This document shows, one piece after another, positions 51,997-60,625 of a DNA stretch of 64,000 nt; position 1 is the stretch's first letter, and every line of letters starts with the position of its first letter. The stretch lies in the NCBI GenBank assembly GCA_964490875.1, contig CAZBEF010000007.1:1-64000 (forward strand). The letters run 5' to 3'. Origin of the DNA: CAYYYG01 sp964490875 (lineage in GTDB: Bacteria > Patescibacteriota > Microgenomatia > UBA1406 > GWC2-37-13). Made by a program: the position numbers and the translations under genes. The notes under the pieces were generated by a model. The model was given only the letters and a program-made list of their open reading frames with translations. It was not told the origin of the DNA and did no database searches.

Positions 51997-52317
51997 TTAC
52001 GTTGCAGTTCCAGATGCACCGCTATTATTACCTTGATTATTTTGATTTTGAGATTCTCTAGCTCTTCTTTCAGCTTCTGCTGCTCTTAGTTGTTCCAAGA
52101 ATTTTCTATCTTCTTCTAATTGTCGAGCTTGTTGAGCTGCATAATCATCATCAGCACTAGGTGCCGGTGTTCCAGTTTTAGAAAACATACGATGATTCGC
52201 GAATCCTTCTAATTGTTTGGCTGGTCCAGTAAAAGATTTTAAGTTTTCAGGTTGATTTTGTTCAACTTGAGGAATTATATTTTTTTGTGGAGGTCTCAAT
52301 GCTTCAATATTTCTCAT
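51997..52317 (-). CDS. Small Gln/Glu/Ala-rich protein of unknown function
   Basis: 106 residues. The N-terminus is Pro/Gln-rich (RPPQKNIIPQVEQNQPE). A charged helix suited to a coiled coil follows (AAQQARQLEEDRKFLEQLRAAEAERRARE), then a Gln/Asn/Gly tail. No TM or signal. A TATAAT at 52353-52358 (minus strand) would give a 35-nt leader. No family recognised. It lies between the possible tyrS-tail remnant and tyrS itself. Confidence 0.6.
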   Translation of the reverse strand: MRNIEALRPPQKNIIPQVEQNQPENLKSFTGPAKQLEGFANHRMFSKTGTPAPSADDDYAAQQARQLEEDRKFLEQLRAAEAERRARESQNQNNQGNNSGASGTAT

Positions 52318-52399
52318 AGAGTTAAAATAAATATTTTTAAATGTATATCTGTATTATACACTATATATGCTTTTTTTCACTTTCGTCGAAAATGAAGAA

Positions 52400-53551
52400 T
52401 CATCTTGTCACCTGGTAGCTTTTTACGGTTTCCAGAAGTTTTTTGGCTTCGGCATTCTCTTCGAAATGCTTGCGCACCGGCTGAAGAAGTTCATCAAGCA
52501 GTTTAATAACAGTCTGTTTCAAATCCATCGGATGAAGCGATTTGTCGGCGTACAATTTTTCCAGTTCTTCATACGACTTAATTTCCAGATTTCCACCAAA
52601 TTTCTCCGGACGTTCGACTTTAAAGTCCGAAGTCGAAAGTCCGAAGTCCGAAGCGTCTTCAAGTGCAGGGAAGATGATGTATTTACAGTATTCCAGAACC
52701 GGATTTTCTTTAATTTCTCCCTCCGGAGCCCAGGCTTTGGATATTTTCCGTTTAATATCTTCTCTCGTATCCGTCATAAATATTGCCGAATCCGGGTGGG
52801 ACTTCGACATTTTAAGAGCAATTGTTCGGGAAATTTTGTCATTTCTGGTTGAACTGTTTTCTGGATCCTTCGCTCCGCTCAGGATGACATCTTGTCCAGA
52901 TGGTTTCTGCAAACCCATAAGCATATGATGGCTCACTACAACCGGTTTCCAGTATCCAAGCATTGGCCCAATTTCGCGGGCGAGCATATTCACTTTCCGC
53001 TGATCCATCCCAAGCTGGGTAATTTTAGCTCCAAGGAGAAATATATCAGCACACTGCATGCATGGGTAAATAATCTGCGCGGCGGTTAAGTCCATGCTTT
53101 CTTCGCGGCCCATAATTTCTGCCGTCCGAATAAACCGTTTCAGCGAATTTGTTTTCGCAATCTGGAGAACCAGTTTCCAGTAGCTGTCTTTTTTTACGTA
53201 ATCCGAGGCCCAGTGGAATTCTACATTCGTAAGATCCATTCCGCATGCTTTCCAGACTTCAATAAAATATTTTCCGACAGTCTGAATTTTTTCCAAGTCG
53301 CCGCCCATTTTATTGTTGGCCCAGGCATGCCAGTCGGCAACCCACATCTTAAAAGTCACGCCTGCCTTTGTCATTTTATTGACATTAATTGCTTTGAGAA
53401 GTCCTTGCGCAATATGAATCTGCCCCGAAGGTTCGAAGCCGTCGTAGGCAATAATTTTTTCGTTGGAAGAAAGAAGGGCGGTAAGGTCTTCTGTTGTAAT
53501 TATTTCTTCACCGACTTGCTGAATAAGTTTTATTTTTTCCTGCAGATCCAT
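52400..53551 (-). CDS. tyrS: Tyrosyl-tRNA synthetase, archaeal/eukaryotic type
   Basis: 383 residues. It charges tRNA-Tyr with tyrosine. Class I signatures: HIAQG (HIGH-like, 46-50) after YDGFEPSGQI, YPCMQCADIFLLGAKI, MDQRKVNMLARE and KMSKS at 247-251. There is no bacterial-type S4 tail domain; it has the compact archaeal/eukaryotic form, as reported for many CPR bacteria. Two repeat-derived inserts are visible: VILSGAKDPENSSTRNDKIS right before the KMSKS loop (about 221-241) and DFGLSTSDFKVE (about 302-313). The signature motifs are intact. It has an extended -10 box 6 nt upstream of the ATG. Confidence 0.93.
   Translation of the reverse strand: MDLQEKIKLIQQVGEEIITTEDLTALLSSNEKIIAYDGFEPSGQIHIAQGLLKAINVNKMTKAGVTFKMWVADWHAWANNKMGGDLEKIQTVGKYFIEVWKACGMDLTNVEFHWASDYVKKDSYWKLVLQIAKTNSLKRFIRTAEIMGREESMDLTAAQIIYPCMQCADIFLLGAKITQLGMDQRKVNMLAREIGPMLGYWKPVVVSHHMLMGLQKPSGQDVILSGAKDPENSSTRNDKISRTIALKMSKSHPDSAIFMTDTREDIKRKISKAWAPEGEIKENPVLEYCKYIIFPALEDASDFGLSTSDFKVERPEKFGGNLEIKSYEELEKLYADKSLHPMDLKQTVIKLLDELLQPVRKHFEENAEAKKLLETVKSYQVTR
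52618..52655. repeat. AGTCCGAAGTC-type repeat inside tyrS
   Basis: Three tandem units (GTCCGAA GTCGAAA GTCCGAA GTCCGAA), translated on the minus strand as DFGLSTSDF. Same family as in the ATPase and transketolase. Confidence 0.7.
52838..52888. repeat. Dispersed repeat inserted in tyrS (LSGAKDPEN peptide)
   Basis: On the coding strand it runs GTCATCCTGAGCGGAGCG, then AAGGATCCAG, and ends GACAAAATT-like. This is another widespread repeat type, recognised by its VILSGAKDPEN translation, and it is in frame directly before the KMSKS loop. Confidence 0.75.
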
Positions 53552-53557
53552 ACAGAG

Positions 53558-53566
53558 ATTATAACA
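53558..53566 (-). promoter_or_regulatory. Extended -10 box adjacent to tyrS start (leaderless)
   Basis: TGT-TATAAT on the minus strand, 6 nt before the ATG at 53551. Confidence 0.6.
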
Positions 53567-53639
53567 AACCCGACAATATTCTACTTGTATTTATTTTTTA
53601 TTGATGATATCGTAAGTACTAACAGGCATTTTGCTCTAA

Positions 53640-55169
53640 ATGTATCAAATGGATAATTCACAAAATCAACCGGAACCACCTGCATCCAGCAGTCCATCTT
53701 TATCAGATATTTCTGCAGGGAATCCTGTATCTTCGCCTGTCGACACAACTATAGAATCCAAACCGTTAAGCCAGTCCGATATTTTTCCTTCGTCCGAACC
53801 TCAAGCGCCAGTACAATCTTCTCCTCCTCCTGTTTCTTCTGAACCTGCTGGGCCAGCTCCAGAACAACCAAGTATACCGCCCGTTGAATCAACACCGCCT
53901 TCCGTTGGTGAACCGCCAGTACCGCCTCCGCCTCCTCCAACACCTCCAGCTATACCTTCGAAAGGCCAGAATAACAAACGGATTGCAATAATTGCCATGA
54001 TGCTCATTTTCATGTCAGCAATTTTTGCACTCACATTGGTCTTCCGTTCGACAAAGTTCACAACACAAAATGAAGCAACAACTCCTTCAACCTGTACGTT
54101 ATATAACACGAATATCGTTTTAGTTATTGACCGTTCCAGTACAATGACTCAAAAAGAGTCGGACGGCAGGTCGAAACTAGAATGGGCTAAACAGTCGGCA
54201 AAAACACTGGTGTCACGAATCGCTTCTATGACCGGCGCTACCGCAAAAATCAGCGTTATTTCGTTCGGAGCGCAGGGGAATGACGGAACAGGTACTCTTT
54301 CATCTGATAATAATTCTACTGTTCATATTAGTTTGAGTTCAGACTTAAATGCGGTTCAAACTGCAATTGATGGAGTCAAATATATTAAGTCGGGTACTTG
54401 TATTGAATGCGGAATCCGTCTTGCTAATCAACAGCTAGCTGCAACAGCATTGAATAGAGTAGTTATTTTACTTTCCGATGGAAAGGCCAATCATGATTGG
54501 TTGGGAAAAAGCGCCAATAGTACGGGTGCAATCAATTTTGCAAATACCGGAAGAAGTTCGGGTATTGTGTACTATGTTCTGGGGTACGGAGTAGGTTCGC
54601 AGATAGATGAAACAACATTAAAAGCCATAGCAGGCAAAGCAGAAAATTATAAATATAAACCAGATGCCACCTCATGGCCGGAAGCGTTCTTAAGCATTGT
54701 CGACTTAATCTGTGCATTACCAACTGCTACTCCTACGAAAACACCCACGCCTACTCCAACAAAAACGCCTACACCGACACCTACAAAAACACCAACACCA
54801 TTGCCAACCAAGACGCCTACTCCAACACTAACTAAGACACCAACGCCAACGCCTACCAAAACACCGACACCATCACCTACAAAAACGCCGACTCCATCTC
54901 CAACAAAAACGCCTACACCGACACCTACAAAAACACCAACACCATTGCCAACCAAGACGCCAACACCTTTACCCACAAAAACACCAACACCTACAACGAC
55001 ATCCACACCAGTGCCAACAAAAACACCCACGCCGTCACCCACCAAGACACCAACACCAACTCAAACCTTAACCCCATCGCCAACATCAACCATCACACCG
55101 ACGCCAACCATGTGTACCGTTCCTAAGGCTGTAACGAATGTTAAAGTAAGTTGTCCGTTATGTAAGTAA
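53640..55169 (+). CDS. Membrane-anchored von Willebrand A domain protein with Pro-Thr repeat tail
   Basis: 509 residues (or 506 from the ATG at 53649; neither has a ribosome binding site). A cytoplasmic Pro/Ser-rich region (1-110) is followed by one TM segment (IAIIAMMLIFMSAIFALTLVF, 115-135). The vWA domain (about 155-365) has the metal-site motif DRSST at 164-168, a Thr/Gly-containing middle (SGTCIECGIRLA) and VILLSDGKA. A tail of about 120 residues made of TPTPTKTP-type repeats comes next, ending CTVPKAVTNVKVSCPLCK. vWA domains usually bind protein partners through a metal ion. The rigid Pro-Thr stalk suggests the tail lies outside the cell. Its stop is 4 bp from the next start, so the two genes form an operon. 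Confidence 0.85.
   Translation: MYQMDNSQNQPEPPASSSPSLSDISAGNPVSSPVDTTIESKPLSQSDIFPSSEPQAPVQSSPPPVSSEPAGPAPEQPSIPPVESTPPSVGEPPVPPPPPPTPPAIPSKGQNNKRIAIIAMMLIFMSAIFALTLVFRSTKFTTQNEATTPSTCTLYNTNIVLVIDRSSTMTQKESDGRSKLEWAKQSAKTLVSRIASMTGATAKISVISFGAQGNDGTGTLSSDNNSTVHISLSSDLNAVQTAIDGVKYIKSGTCIECGIRLANQQLAATALNRVVILLSDGKANHDWLGKSANSTGAINFANTGRSSGIVYYVLGYGVGSQIDETTLKAIAGKAENYKYKPDATSWPEAFLSIVDLICALPTATPTKTPTPTPTKTPTPTPTKTPTPLPTKTPTPTLTKTPTPTPTKTPTPSPTKTPTPSPTKTPTPTPTKTPTPLPTKTPTPLPTKTPTPTTTSTPVPTKTPTPSPTKTPTPTQTLTPSPTSTITPTPTMCTVPKAVTNVKVSCPLCK
54724..55110 (+). repeat. Tandem coding repeats for TPTPTKTP motifs
   Basis: Degenerate 12-18 bp units (ACACCNACNCC, ACNAAAAC) repeated through the tail of the vWA gene. 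Unit number can change by slippage. The antisense frame is a long open shadow and was not called. Confidence 0.8.
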
Positions 55170-55173
55170 TCGT

Positions 55174-56109
55174 ATGAAAAAGAAACAGAGAATATTAATA
55201 CTATCCATATTCACAGTAGTCATACTTATTGGCTTAGTCGTGGCTCTGTATTTACTGCGGGCTCCGCAAACGACGGTAAATCGAGCTACAACAGAACCAA
55301 TGTGTCCTGCCAACGGCGCCTCATGTTCTTGGGACAGTGACGGTAGTGCAACCTCATTCAAAGTAGAAGTTGTTGACGAAAATACCGGCAATACCATCTT
55401 AACCACGACAACATCAAATAAAGCTGTACAATTTACGCCGATTCCGAATCATAAATATACGTGTAATGTTACGCCGATAAATTCATGCGGAGAAGGACCT
55501 GCGGCAACCGCTTCGAATATATGTATTCCAGAAGCTACACCGACAAATACACCGTCGCCTTCACCAACCTTAACCCCGACGCCAACCGTTATTGCGTGCC
55601 AGCAGCCGAGCACCTGCATGACAGAAGAAGCATGTACATCATCCGGAGGAAAAACAAATGGGGAGCGCTGCGAAACCGAAGGTACAATTTGTTGTGTGCC
55701 TGCAGAAAGTACACCGACACCAACTCCAACCGAGACGCCTGTACCTACGGCAACCTACACCCCAACACCAACTGCTACCCCAACACCGATCCCAACCTAT
55801 ACTCCTGTGCCAACATACACGCCGATTCCAACCTATACGCCATATCCTACCTACACGCCGTTCCCGTCTGCAACACCGACAGTGCTGCCAACCGCAACCC
55901 CATACCCAACCTATACACCGCAGCCAACATTTACATCAGCGCCAACACCCACACCAACAGAAATTGTGATTGCGGTAAATAATACAAACACGCCAACACC
56001 AACTCGTGAAGGTACAGCAGTGCCTACAATTCCATCAGCAGGTATTCCGGTGGCATGGTACGTAATCTTTATTCCTCTGGCGCTTCTTGCTCTAGGGATG
56101 GTATTTTAG
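55174..56109 (+). CDS. Anchored surface protein with FN3-like domain, Cys-rich module and Pro-Thr stalk
   Basis: 311 residues. N-terminal signal/TM (RILILSIFTVVILIGLVVALYLL), then a small beta domain (about 45-115) with SFKVEVVDENTG and YTCNVTPINSCGEGPA, which resembles a fibronectin type III module. A Thr-Pro linker is followed by a Cys-rich segment (CQQPSTCMTEEACTSSGG ... CCVP, 140-175), a long TPTPTPTYTP stalk, and a C-terminal TM (WYVIFIPLALLALGMVF) without a basic tail. Second gene of the vWA operon. It overlaps the convergent gene by 41 bp. Confidence 0.8.
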   Translation: MKKKQRILILSIFTVVILIGLVVALYLLRAPQTTVNRATTEPMCPANGASCSWDSDGSATSFKVEVVDENTGNTILTTTTSNKAVQFTPIPNHKYTCNVTPINSCGEGPAATASNICIPEATPTNTPSPSPTLTPTPTVIACQQPSTCMTEEACTSSGGKTNGERCETEGTICCVPAESTPTPTPTETPVPTATYTPTPTATPTPIPTYTPVPTYTPIPTYTPYPTYTPFPSATPTVLPTATPYPTYTPQPTFTSAPTPTPTEIVIAVNNTNTPTPTREGTAVPTIPSAGIPVAWYVIFIPLALLALGMVF

Positions 56110-57553
56110 AAGAATTTTTACCAATCAGGCCTTTTTTCATCCATTTTTGCAAGTCTTTTTCCATTCTTCTTCGTAGATGATAAGTCTGACCGATATATAA
56201 TTGAAGCATCGTGAAAGCGGATGCTATAGCATGTTCTTCCACTCCTTCAATGAGTGCTTTTGCCATGGGGTTATTCATCTGTCCACCAAAACCAAGCACA
56301 CCAACAGCAGTAGGGAATGTGAGAGTCGCACCGGTATCTATTCCAAGGTGAACTGGATTATTGGCAAACATCATCCTTGCAGTTTGTAAATATGATTTAC
56401 CTGTCTGTTTCTGTAAAGCCCGTATAGTATCATGAGTTGTAATAGCAGCAACCAAAAATGGTACACCTCCATAAACTATTGATCCAGGAACCGAACCGTA
56501 TGTATCATTTACCATTTCTGCTCCAGCACTTCCGAGAGCAGTAGTAAGAACACTTGTACTAAATGATCTTCGATGCGATCCAGTTAGTAGACGTTTTCCA
56601 AACTCGATTGCTTTCTTAGAAAGTGTTTCATCTTCGAGCCATGGAGCCAGTTGCCCCCAGAATGTTACCAAATCGGCTACAAAAGGAGGAATAAAATTGA
56701 TTAGCGACTGAACAACTGGATTATCTCGGTTATGTTCATTTAGCACATGTAAAAGCGGCATACAGGCCACAATGCTTGTCATACCATATAATGCTCCTTT
56801 CATTTCCTTCGTTAACATTGTTTTCATCAGTATTGCTTCGGCATAATCGCCTTCAAAATTTTCATCAACTCGTGTGTTTAAAAGCTTTGTTTGTTGGTGA
56901 AGTTTGTTTGAATGATCTTTTCCATTATGTATGGGAATTAGCGCTACATTGACAAATTCGTGGCTTACCTGTTTGATTTTTTCATCTCTGTTTTCTAAAG
57001 CAATCGTAACTTTTTCAACAGTACTTTCACCTTCTGTATCTTCTATGGCTTTTAAATAATGAGGGCTTGGTTTTTTGAATCGTGAAATAACAATCACGGT
57101 TTTATCTTCTAGTTCTTCTTTTGCGTTATCAAAAAAATCCTGTTTCATCTGACTGATTACAAAACGAGTGTGTAAGGATAGTTGTTCAAAAGAAGCGATA
57201 TCTGAAAGATGTGCTGCAGTAACAACTTCGACATCAATAAATTTGCGAATTTTTTTCAATACTTTTTTCAATTCAGGATCTTCAGTATTGGCCATAAGAT
57301 CCTTCAGAATATCGGCACTGAAGGTATGAGTTGAGTCTACTTTGCGTAGGGATGAAAAAGCAGCTCTTAGTTGGCCTATTTCGGTAATAGTTAAGATTCC
57401 ACCCAAGCCAGCATAGGCAATAGTTCTTTTATCTTTAGTAGAATATCCAGGAAATTCCATAATTGAAGATAGTTGATAATCCGAAAGAATGATGGTTTTT
57501 CTTTCTACGTTTTGTGGAGTTTCTGGTGGGGGAGTATGAGCTTCTAATGACAT
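56069..57553 (-). CDS. Membrane-associated protein of unknown function, 494 residues
   Basis: The N-terminal ~240 residues are soluble and charged, with a segment RTIAYAGLGGILTITEIGQLRAAF, a helix-rich stretch and KTVIVISRFKKPSPHYLKAI. The second half has several hydrophobic stretches (LYGMTSIVACMPLLHVL; FIPPFVADLVTFWG; SIVYGGVPFLVAAITT; GATLTFPTAVGVLGFGG), then a basic C-terminus (YHLRRRMEKDLQKWMKKG). No family recognised. The 3' end overlaps the neighbouring convergent gene. Confidence 0.75.
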   Translation of the reverse strand: MSLEAHTPPPETPQNVERKTIILSDYQLSSIMEFPGYSTKDKRTIAYAGLGGILTITEIGQLRAAFSSLRKVDSTHTFSADILKDLMANTEDPELKKVLKKIRKFIDVEVVTAAHLSDIASFEQLSLHTRFVISQMKQDFFDNAKEELEDKTVIVISRFKKPSPHYLKAIEDTEGESTVEKVTIALENRDEKIKQVSHEFVNVALIPIHNGKDHSNKLHQQTKLLNTRVDENFEGDYAEAILMKTMLTKEMKGALYGMTSIVACMPLLHVLNEHNRDNPVVQSLINFIPPFVADLVTFWGQLAPWLEDETLSKKAIEFGKRLLTGSHRRSFSTSVLTTALGSAGAEMVNDTYGSVPGSIVYGGVPFLVAAITTHDTIRALQKQTGKSYLQTARMMFANNPVHLGIDTGATLTFPTAVGVLGFGGQMNNPMAKALIEGVEEHAIASAFTMLQLYIGQTYHLRRRMEKDLQKWMKKGLIGKNSSKIPSLEQEAPEE

Positions 57554-57634
57554 ATATAATATGTATATTATATAATATTATAGGTCAAAATTCAATCTGG
57601 TTAAGATCGGTTATATTGAAAAAATTAATGAAGA

Positions 57635-59890
57635 TTAATTCTGAATGGAATCCTGATTTACCGGCAGTTTAGATGTGGGGAGCGAGAAGCTAAATGTAGA
57701 GCCTTTTCCCAGCTCAGACTCCACCCATATCTTGCCTCCATGCATTTCTACAATAGCTTTGGAAATATACAATCCAAGCCCGGTTCCTTTCGAGCCTTGG
57801 GCCAGCCTTCCCGCCACACGGAAGAACTTGGTAAACAGCTTCGACAAGGCTTCCTTTGGAATCCCTTCACCGGTATCTTTAATGTGGGTAATAACTTCTT
57901 TATCAGTGTAATCAACAAACACTTCAACAGTTCCACCAGGATATGTGTAGGACAAAGCATTGGAGAGAAGATTGTTTATAACTTCTGTTATACGAAGCTT
58001 GTCGGCCAGAACAGTAAGCGAAGGTAAGCTCGGCGGAGTATATACAAGATTTATTTTTTTGTCTTTTGCCCGGCCGTTGAATTCATCTACCGTCTGAGCT
58101 ACAATCGGCAGCCAGTCGGTGGGCTGCAGAGCAGTTGAAAAGACGCCGCGTTCTATCTTGGTCACACTGAGAAGATTTTCAACAAGAGCCAGCAGCTGCT
58201 GGCTTGCTATCTGAATCCGATCCAGGAACGTTTTTTGTTCCTCACTATATCGTCCTGTTGTTTCCTGAATAAATATTGAAAGATATCCGCGGATTGCGGT
58301 AAGCGGTGTGCGCAGTTCGTGGGCCGCCATGGAAACAAAGTCAAGCTTCATATCCTCAAGTTCCTGTTGTTTGGTAACATCGTATGTTGTAAGCAGGTAC
58401 TTAATAGACGACGATTCAGAATTCTGAAGAGGCGAAAGAACTGCCCGGACGTATTTTTTTTCATCATTAACCATCACTTTATAGAGTAAAACTTCGGCAG
58501 AATCGGCTCCTTGAAGCAACAGTTTTATAGAAATTTTTTCGTCATCACGGTAGAGCTGGATTGCATCATCGAATGTTTCATTGAGAAGTTTGTTGAAAGA
58601 TAACGGCGATAATCGGGACAGTGCATTGTTGGCGAAGATTATTTTAAAGTCTGCGTTAAGGCCGGCAATTCCATTATCGGTATTTTTAAGTACCGTTGAT
58701 AATGTATTCTTTTCCTCGACCAGAGAAGTGCGGTCATGTTTAATATTTTCTGCCATTCTTTTGTATGCATCGGCGAGTGCGTCAAGTTCATCTCCGGTAT
58801 GAATGTTGATGGGATAATCAAAATCTCCCTTGCCAATCCGATCGGCGGCATCGGCAAGAAGTTGAACAGGATGAGTAATCTGTCGGGAAATAAATATGCT
58901 GAATAAAATAACAATGATAACGGGAACCAGAAATAACGGCATTGCCTGCGTTTGGATCCGGCCCACATCGGATGTAATATCGGCAAGCGGTTCTTCGGCA
59001 ATTACGGCCCAGCCGGTGCGTTCAATCCGCTGATGTGCAGCAATTACCGGGACATCCACCAAACTTGCTGTTGTGCGGGCTACCGGTTCGGCTTTTGGAT
59101 CTGGTACCGCATTCATCCTAACAAAATTTTGCGGTTCTGATTGCGGATAAAGTTCGGTATTCATCCCCACCAACCGATTATTCCGGTGAGAAATTACTGC
59201 ACCATTGTAATCAACCAGATATATATATCCATTTTTTCCGATTTTAAATTCTGCAATTTCCGAAGATAACTGCCGCAGCGATACAGTTCCGATTAAGACC
59301 CCAAATACTTCTTCCGCGTAGCGGGCCACTACTTGTCCGCTTGAAAATGTTTTTAGAGACTGGGCATTTTTTGGAAATACGATGGGCACGGCGATAGACA
59401 TATAGGGCCCTTGCTGAGGATCAAACATCACAGGGCCGATATATTCTTTTCCATATTTAAACAGTGCAACTCTAAATGCTTCACTATCAGCAATATTTTT
59501 CAGCTCATTTTTATTAAAGAGTTTGTTTCGCGTTACCTTCACCAGTTCCTGTCCGTTTTTATCGGCATACGCTAACGACATAACGTCGGGGTCCTGCAGA
59601 AGAAAGTTCGAAAGATCATCCTGAACTAACGCCACGTTGCCGCTTAAGAGCGAAGCTCCCTGAGAATGGGAAAGAAATCCGAGCAATTTTGTTTTTAAGA
59701 AATCATCTATTTTACTGGAAGCGGTTTTTGTTATATCTGTCAATGTATGTTCAGCAGTACTGCGTGTTGTTATCTGTGTGTTCTGATACCAGTACCAGTT
59801 GGTGATGGTGAAGGGGATGATGGCGGTTAGGATAAGGAGGAAAAAAATCTTAACTCCCATTGAAATGAATATAGATCTGCCGGATTTCAT
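57635..59890 (-). CDS. Sensor histidine kinase (Cache-HAMP-PAS-HisKA-HATPase)
   Basis: 751 residues. TM1 (about 12-32), a long extracytoplasmic double-Cache-like sensor domain (40-310; YIGPVMFDPQQGPYMSIAVPI, GYIYLVDYNGAVISH), TM2 (about 317-335), HAMP (337-390; RIGKGDFD), a PAS-like domain (395-505), HisKA with phospho-acceptor H524 in AAHELRTPL, and HATPase_c with N box (NNLLSNALSY), G1 (DTGEGIP), F box and G2 (GTGLGLYISK). It senses an external ligand and autophosphorylates. No response regulator is adjacent; the CheY-like gene at 39303 is a candidate partner by proximity only. It lies 39 bp downstream of the TTHB210-like gene, probably in one operon. Confidence 0.95.
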   Translation of the reverse strand: MKSGRSIFISMGVKIFFLLILTAIIPFTITNWYWYQNTQITTRSTAEHTLTDITKTASSKIDDFLKTKLLGFLSHSQGASLLSGNVALVQDDLSNFLLQDPDVMSLAYADKNGQELVKVTRNKLFNKNELKNIADSEAFRVALFKYGKEYIGPVMFDPQQGPYMSIAVPIVFPKNAQSLKTFSSGQVVARYAEEVFGVLIGTVSLRQLSSEIAEFKIGKNGYIYLVDYNGAVISHRNNRLVGMNTELYPQSEPQNFVRMNAVPDPKAEPVARTTASLVDVPVIAAHQRIERTGWAVIAEEPLADITSDVGRIQTQAMPLFLVPVIIVILFSIFISRQITHPVQLLADAADRIGKGDFDYPINIHTGDELDALADAYKRMAENIKHDRTSLVEEKNTLSTVLKNTDNGIAGLNADFKIIFANNALSRLSPLSFNKLLNETFDDAIQLYRDDEKISIKLLLQGADSAEVLLYKVMVNDEKKYVRAVLSPLQNSESSSIKYLLTTYDVTKQQELEDMKLDFVSMAAHELRTPLTAIRGYLSIFIQETTGRYSEEQKTFLDRIQIASQQLLALVENLLSVTKIERGVFSTALQPTDWLPIVAQTVDEFNGRAKDKKINLVYTPPSLPSLTVLADKLRITEVINNLLSNALSYTYPGGTVEVFVDYTDKEVITHIKDTGEGIPKEALSKLFTKFFRVAGRLAQGSKGTGLGLYISKAIVEMHGGKIWVESELGKGSTFSFSLPTSKLPVNQDSIQN

Positions 59891-59929
59891 ATACAGGTAT
59901 TATTATCTGAAAAAGTTTACTGCCAGGAG

Positions 59930-60550
59930 TTATGGTTTTGGCGCCTCTGGGAAAGGAATGTTATTTTCCTGAATATTCTTGATAACTTCCGGTGAGTATA
60001 CTTCTTCCAATTTTGCATCAGGACAAATCATTTCGAGTTCATGATGATCAGCTAAAAATATGTGAAGATCGATATGTGGTACCGGAAATCCAGAATGGGG
60101 TGGGCTCCAGTGAATACTAAAGTTTTTATATTCGGCCGGGGTGAGTTCGAAATGTTTATCGTTGTGAACTACAAAGTCATTTAAATCATAATTATTCTGT
60201 TTCATGTAGGCTTCCATCTGAGGAAGAGACATTTTGGCAGTTTTTTCACCTGGCAGGTCTTCAAGCTTCAGCATGTATTCAAGAGAAACCACTTTTCCGT
60301 TATACGCTGTGTAATATGGTCCACCCGGAAGGTCGGCTGGGCGCACCCAATGTTCGCCTTCAGTTGGGATACATTCAGAAATTTTTACAGCGCCGGGAGG
60401 AAGTTTTACAATTTTTTCTGCCGGCTGGTGGGTAATTTTTGCAGCAGAAGCAGCAACAAGAGCCTGCTGATTTGATCGATACAGGTAATACACAGCCGAA
60501 ACAAGAATTAGGTAGGTAATTGTTATAAAGACAAAGAAAGGAATTTTCAT
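59930..60550 (-). CDS. TTHB210-like (DUF5602) anchored protein
   Basis: 206 residues. One N-terminal TM (FFVFITITYLILVSAVYYLY). The external part has EGEHWVRPADLPGGPYYTAYNGKVVSLEYML and HIDLHIFLADHHELEMIC, which recall the TTHB210-like/DUF5602 family (GEHW, YNGKV, HxDxHF-like). The family's function is poorly known, but the conserved His/Asp pattern suggests metal binding. Its position directly upstream of the Cache histidine kinase suggests an accessory sensing role (inference). A classical promoter (TTGACA, 17 nt, CATTAT) lies upstream. Confidence 0.65.
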   Translation of the reverse strand: MKIPFFVFITITYLILVSAVYYLYRSNQQALVAASAAKITHQPAEKIVKLPPGAVKISECIPTEGEHWVRPADLPGGPYYTAYNGKVVSLEYMLKLEDLPGEKTAKMSLPQMEAYMKQNNYDLNDFVVHNDKHFELTPAEYKNFSIHWSPPHSGFPVPHIDLHIFLADHHELEMICPDAKLEEVYSPEVIKNIQENNIPFPEAPKP

Positions 60551-60560
60551 TATTAATTAC

Positions 60561-60589
60561 ATAATGGAGTATTCTTTGGTGAATGTCAA
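60561..60589 (-). promoter_or_regulatory. Sigma70-type promoter with -35 and -10
   Basis: On the minus strand TTGACA (60584-60589), 17-nt spacer, CATTAT (60561-60566), then 10 nt to the ATG. It is the clearest full -35/-10 promoter in the window. Confidence 0.6.
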
Positions 60590-60625
60590 GATCTTTTTGT
60601 GCCTTAGGTCACACACGAAGGAGAA

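Noticed and set aside
54647..55045. Minus-strand frame of GVGVFVGVGV type opposite the Pro-Thr stalk
   Set aside because: It is the antisense reading of TPTPTKTP repeats and has no start context or family.
54724..55110. CRISPR-like array
   Set aside because: The repeats are short, degenerate and in frame with a protein stalk; there are no unique spacers of even length and no cas genes.
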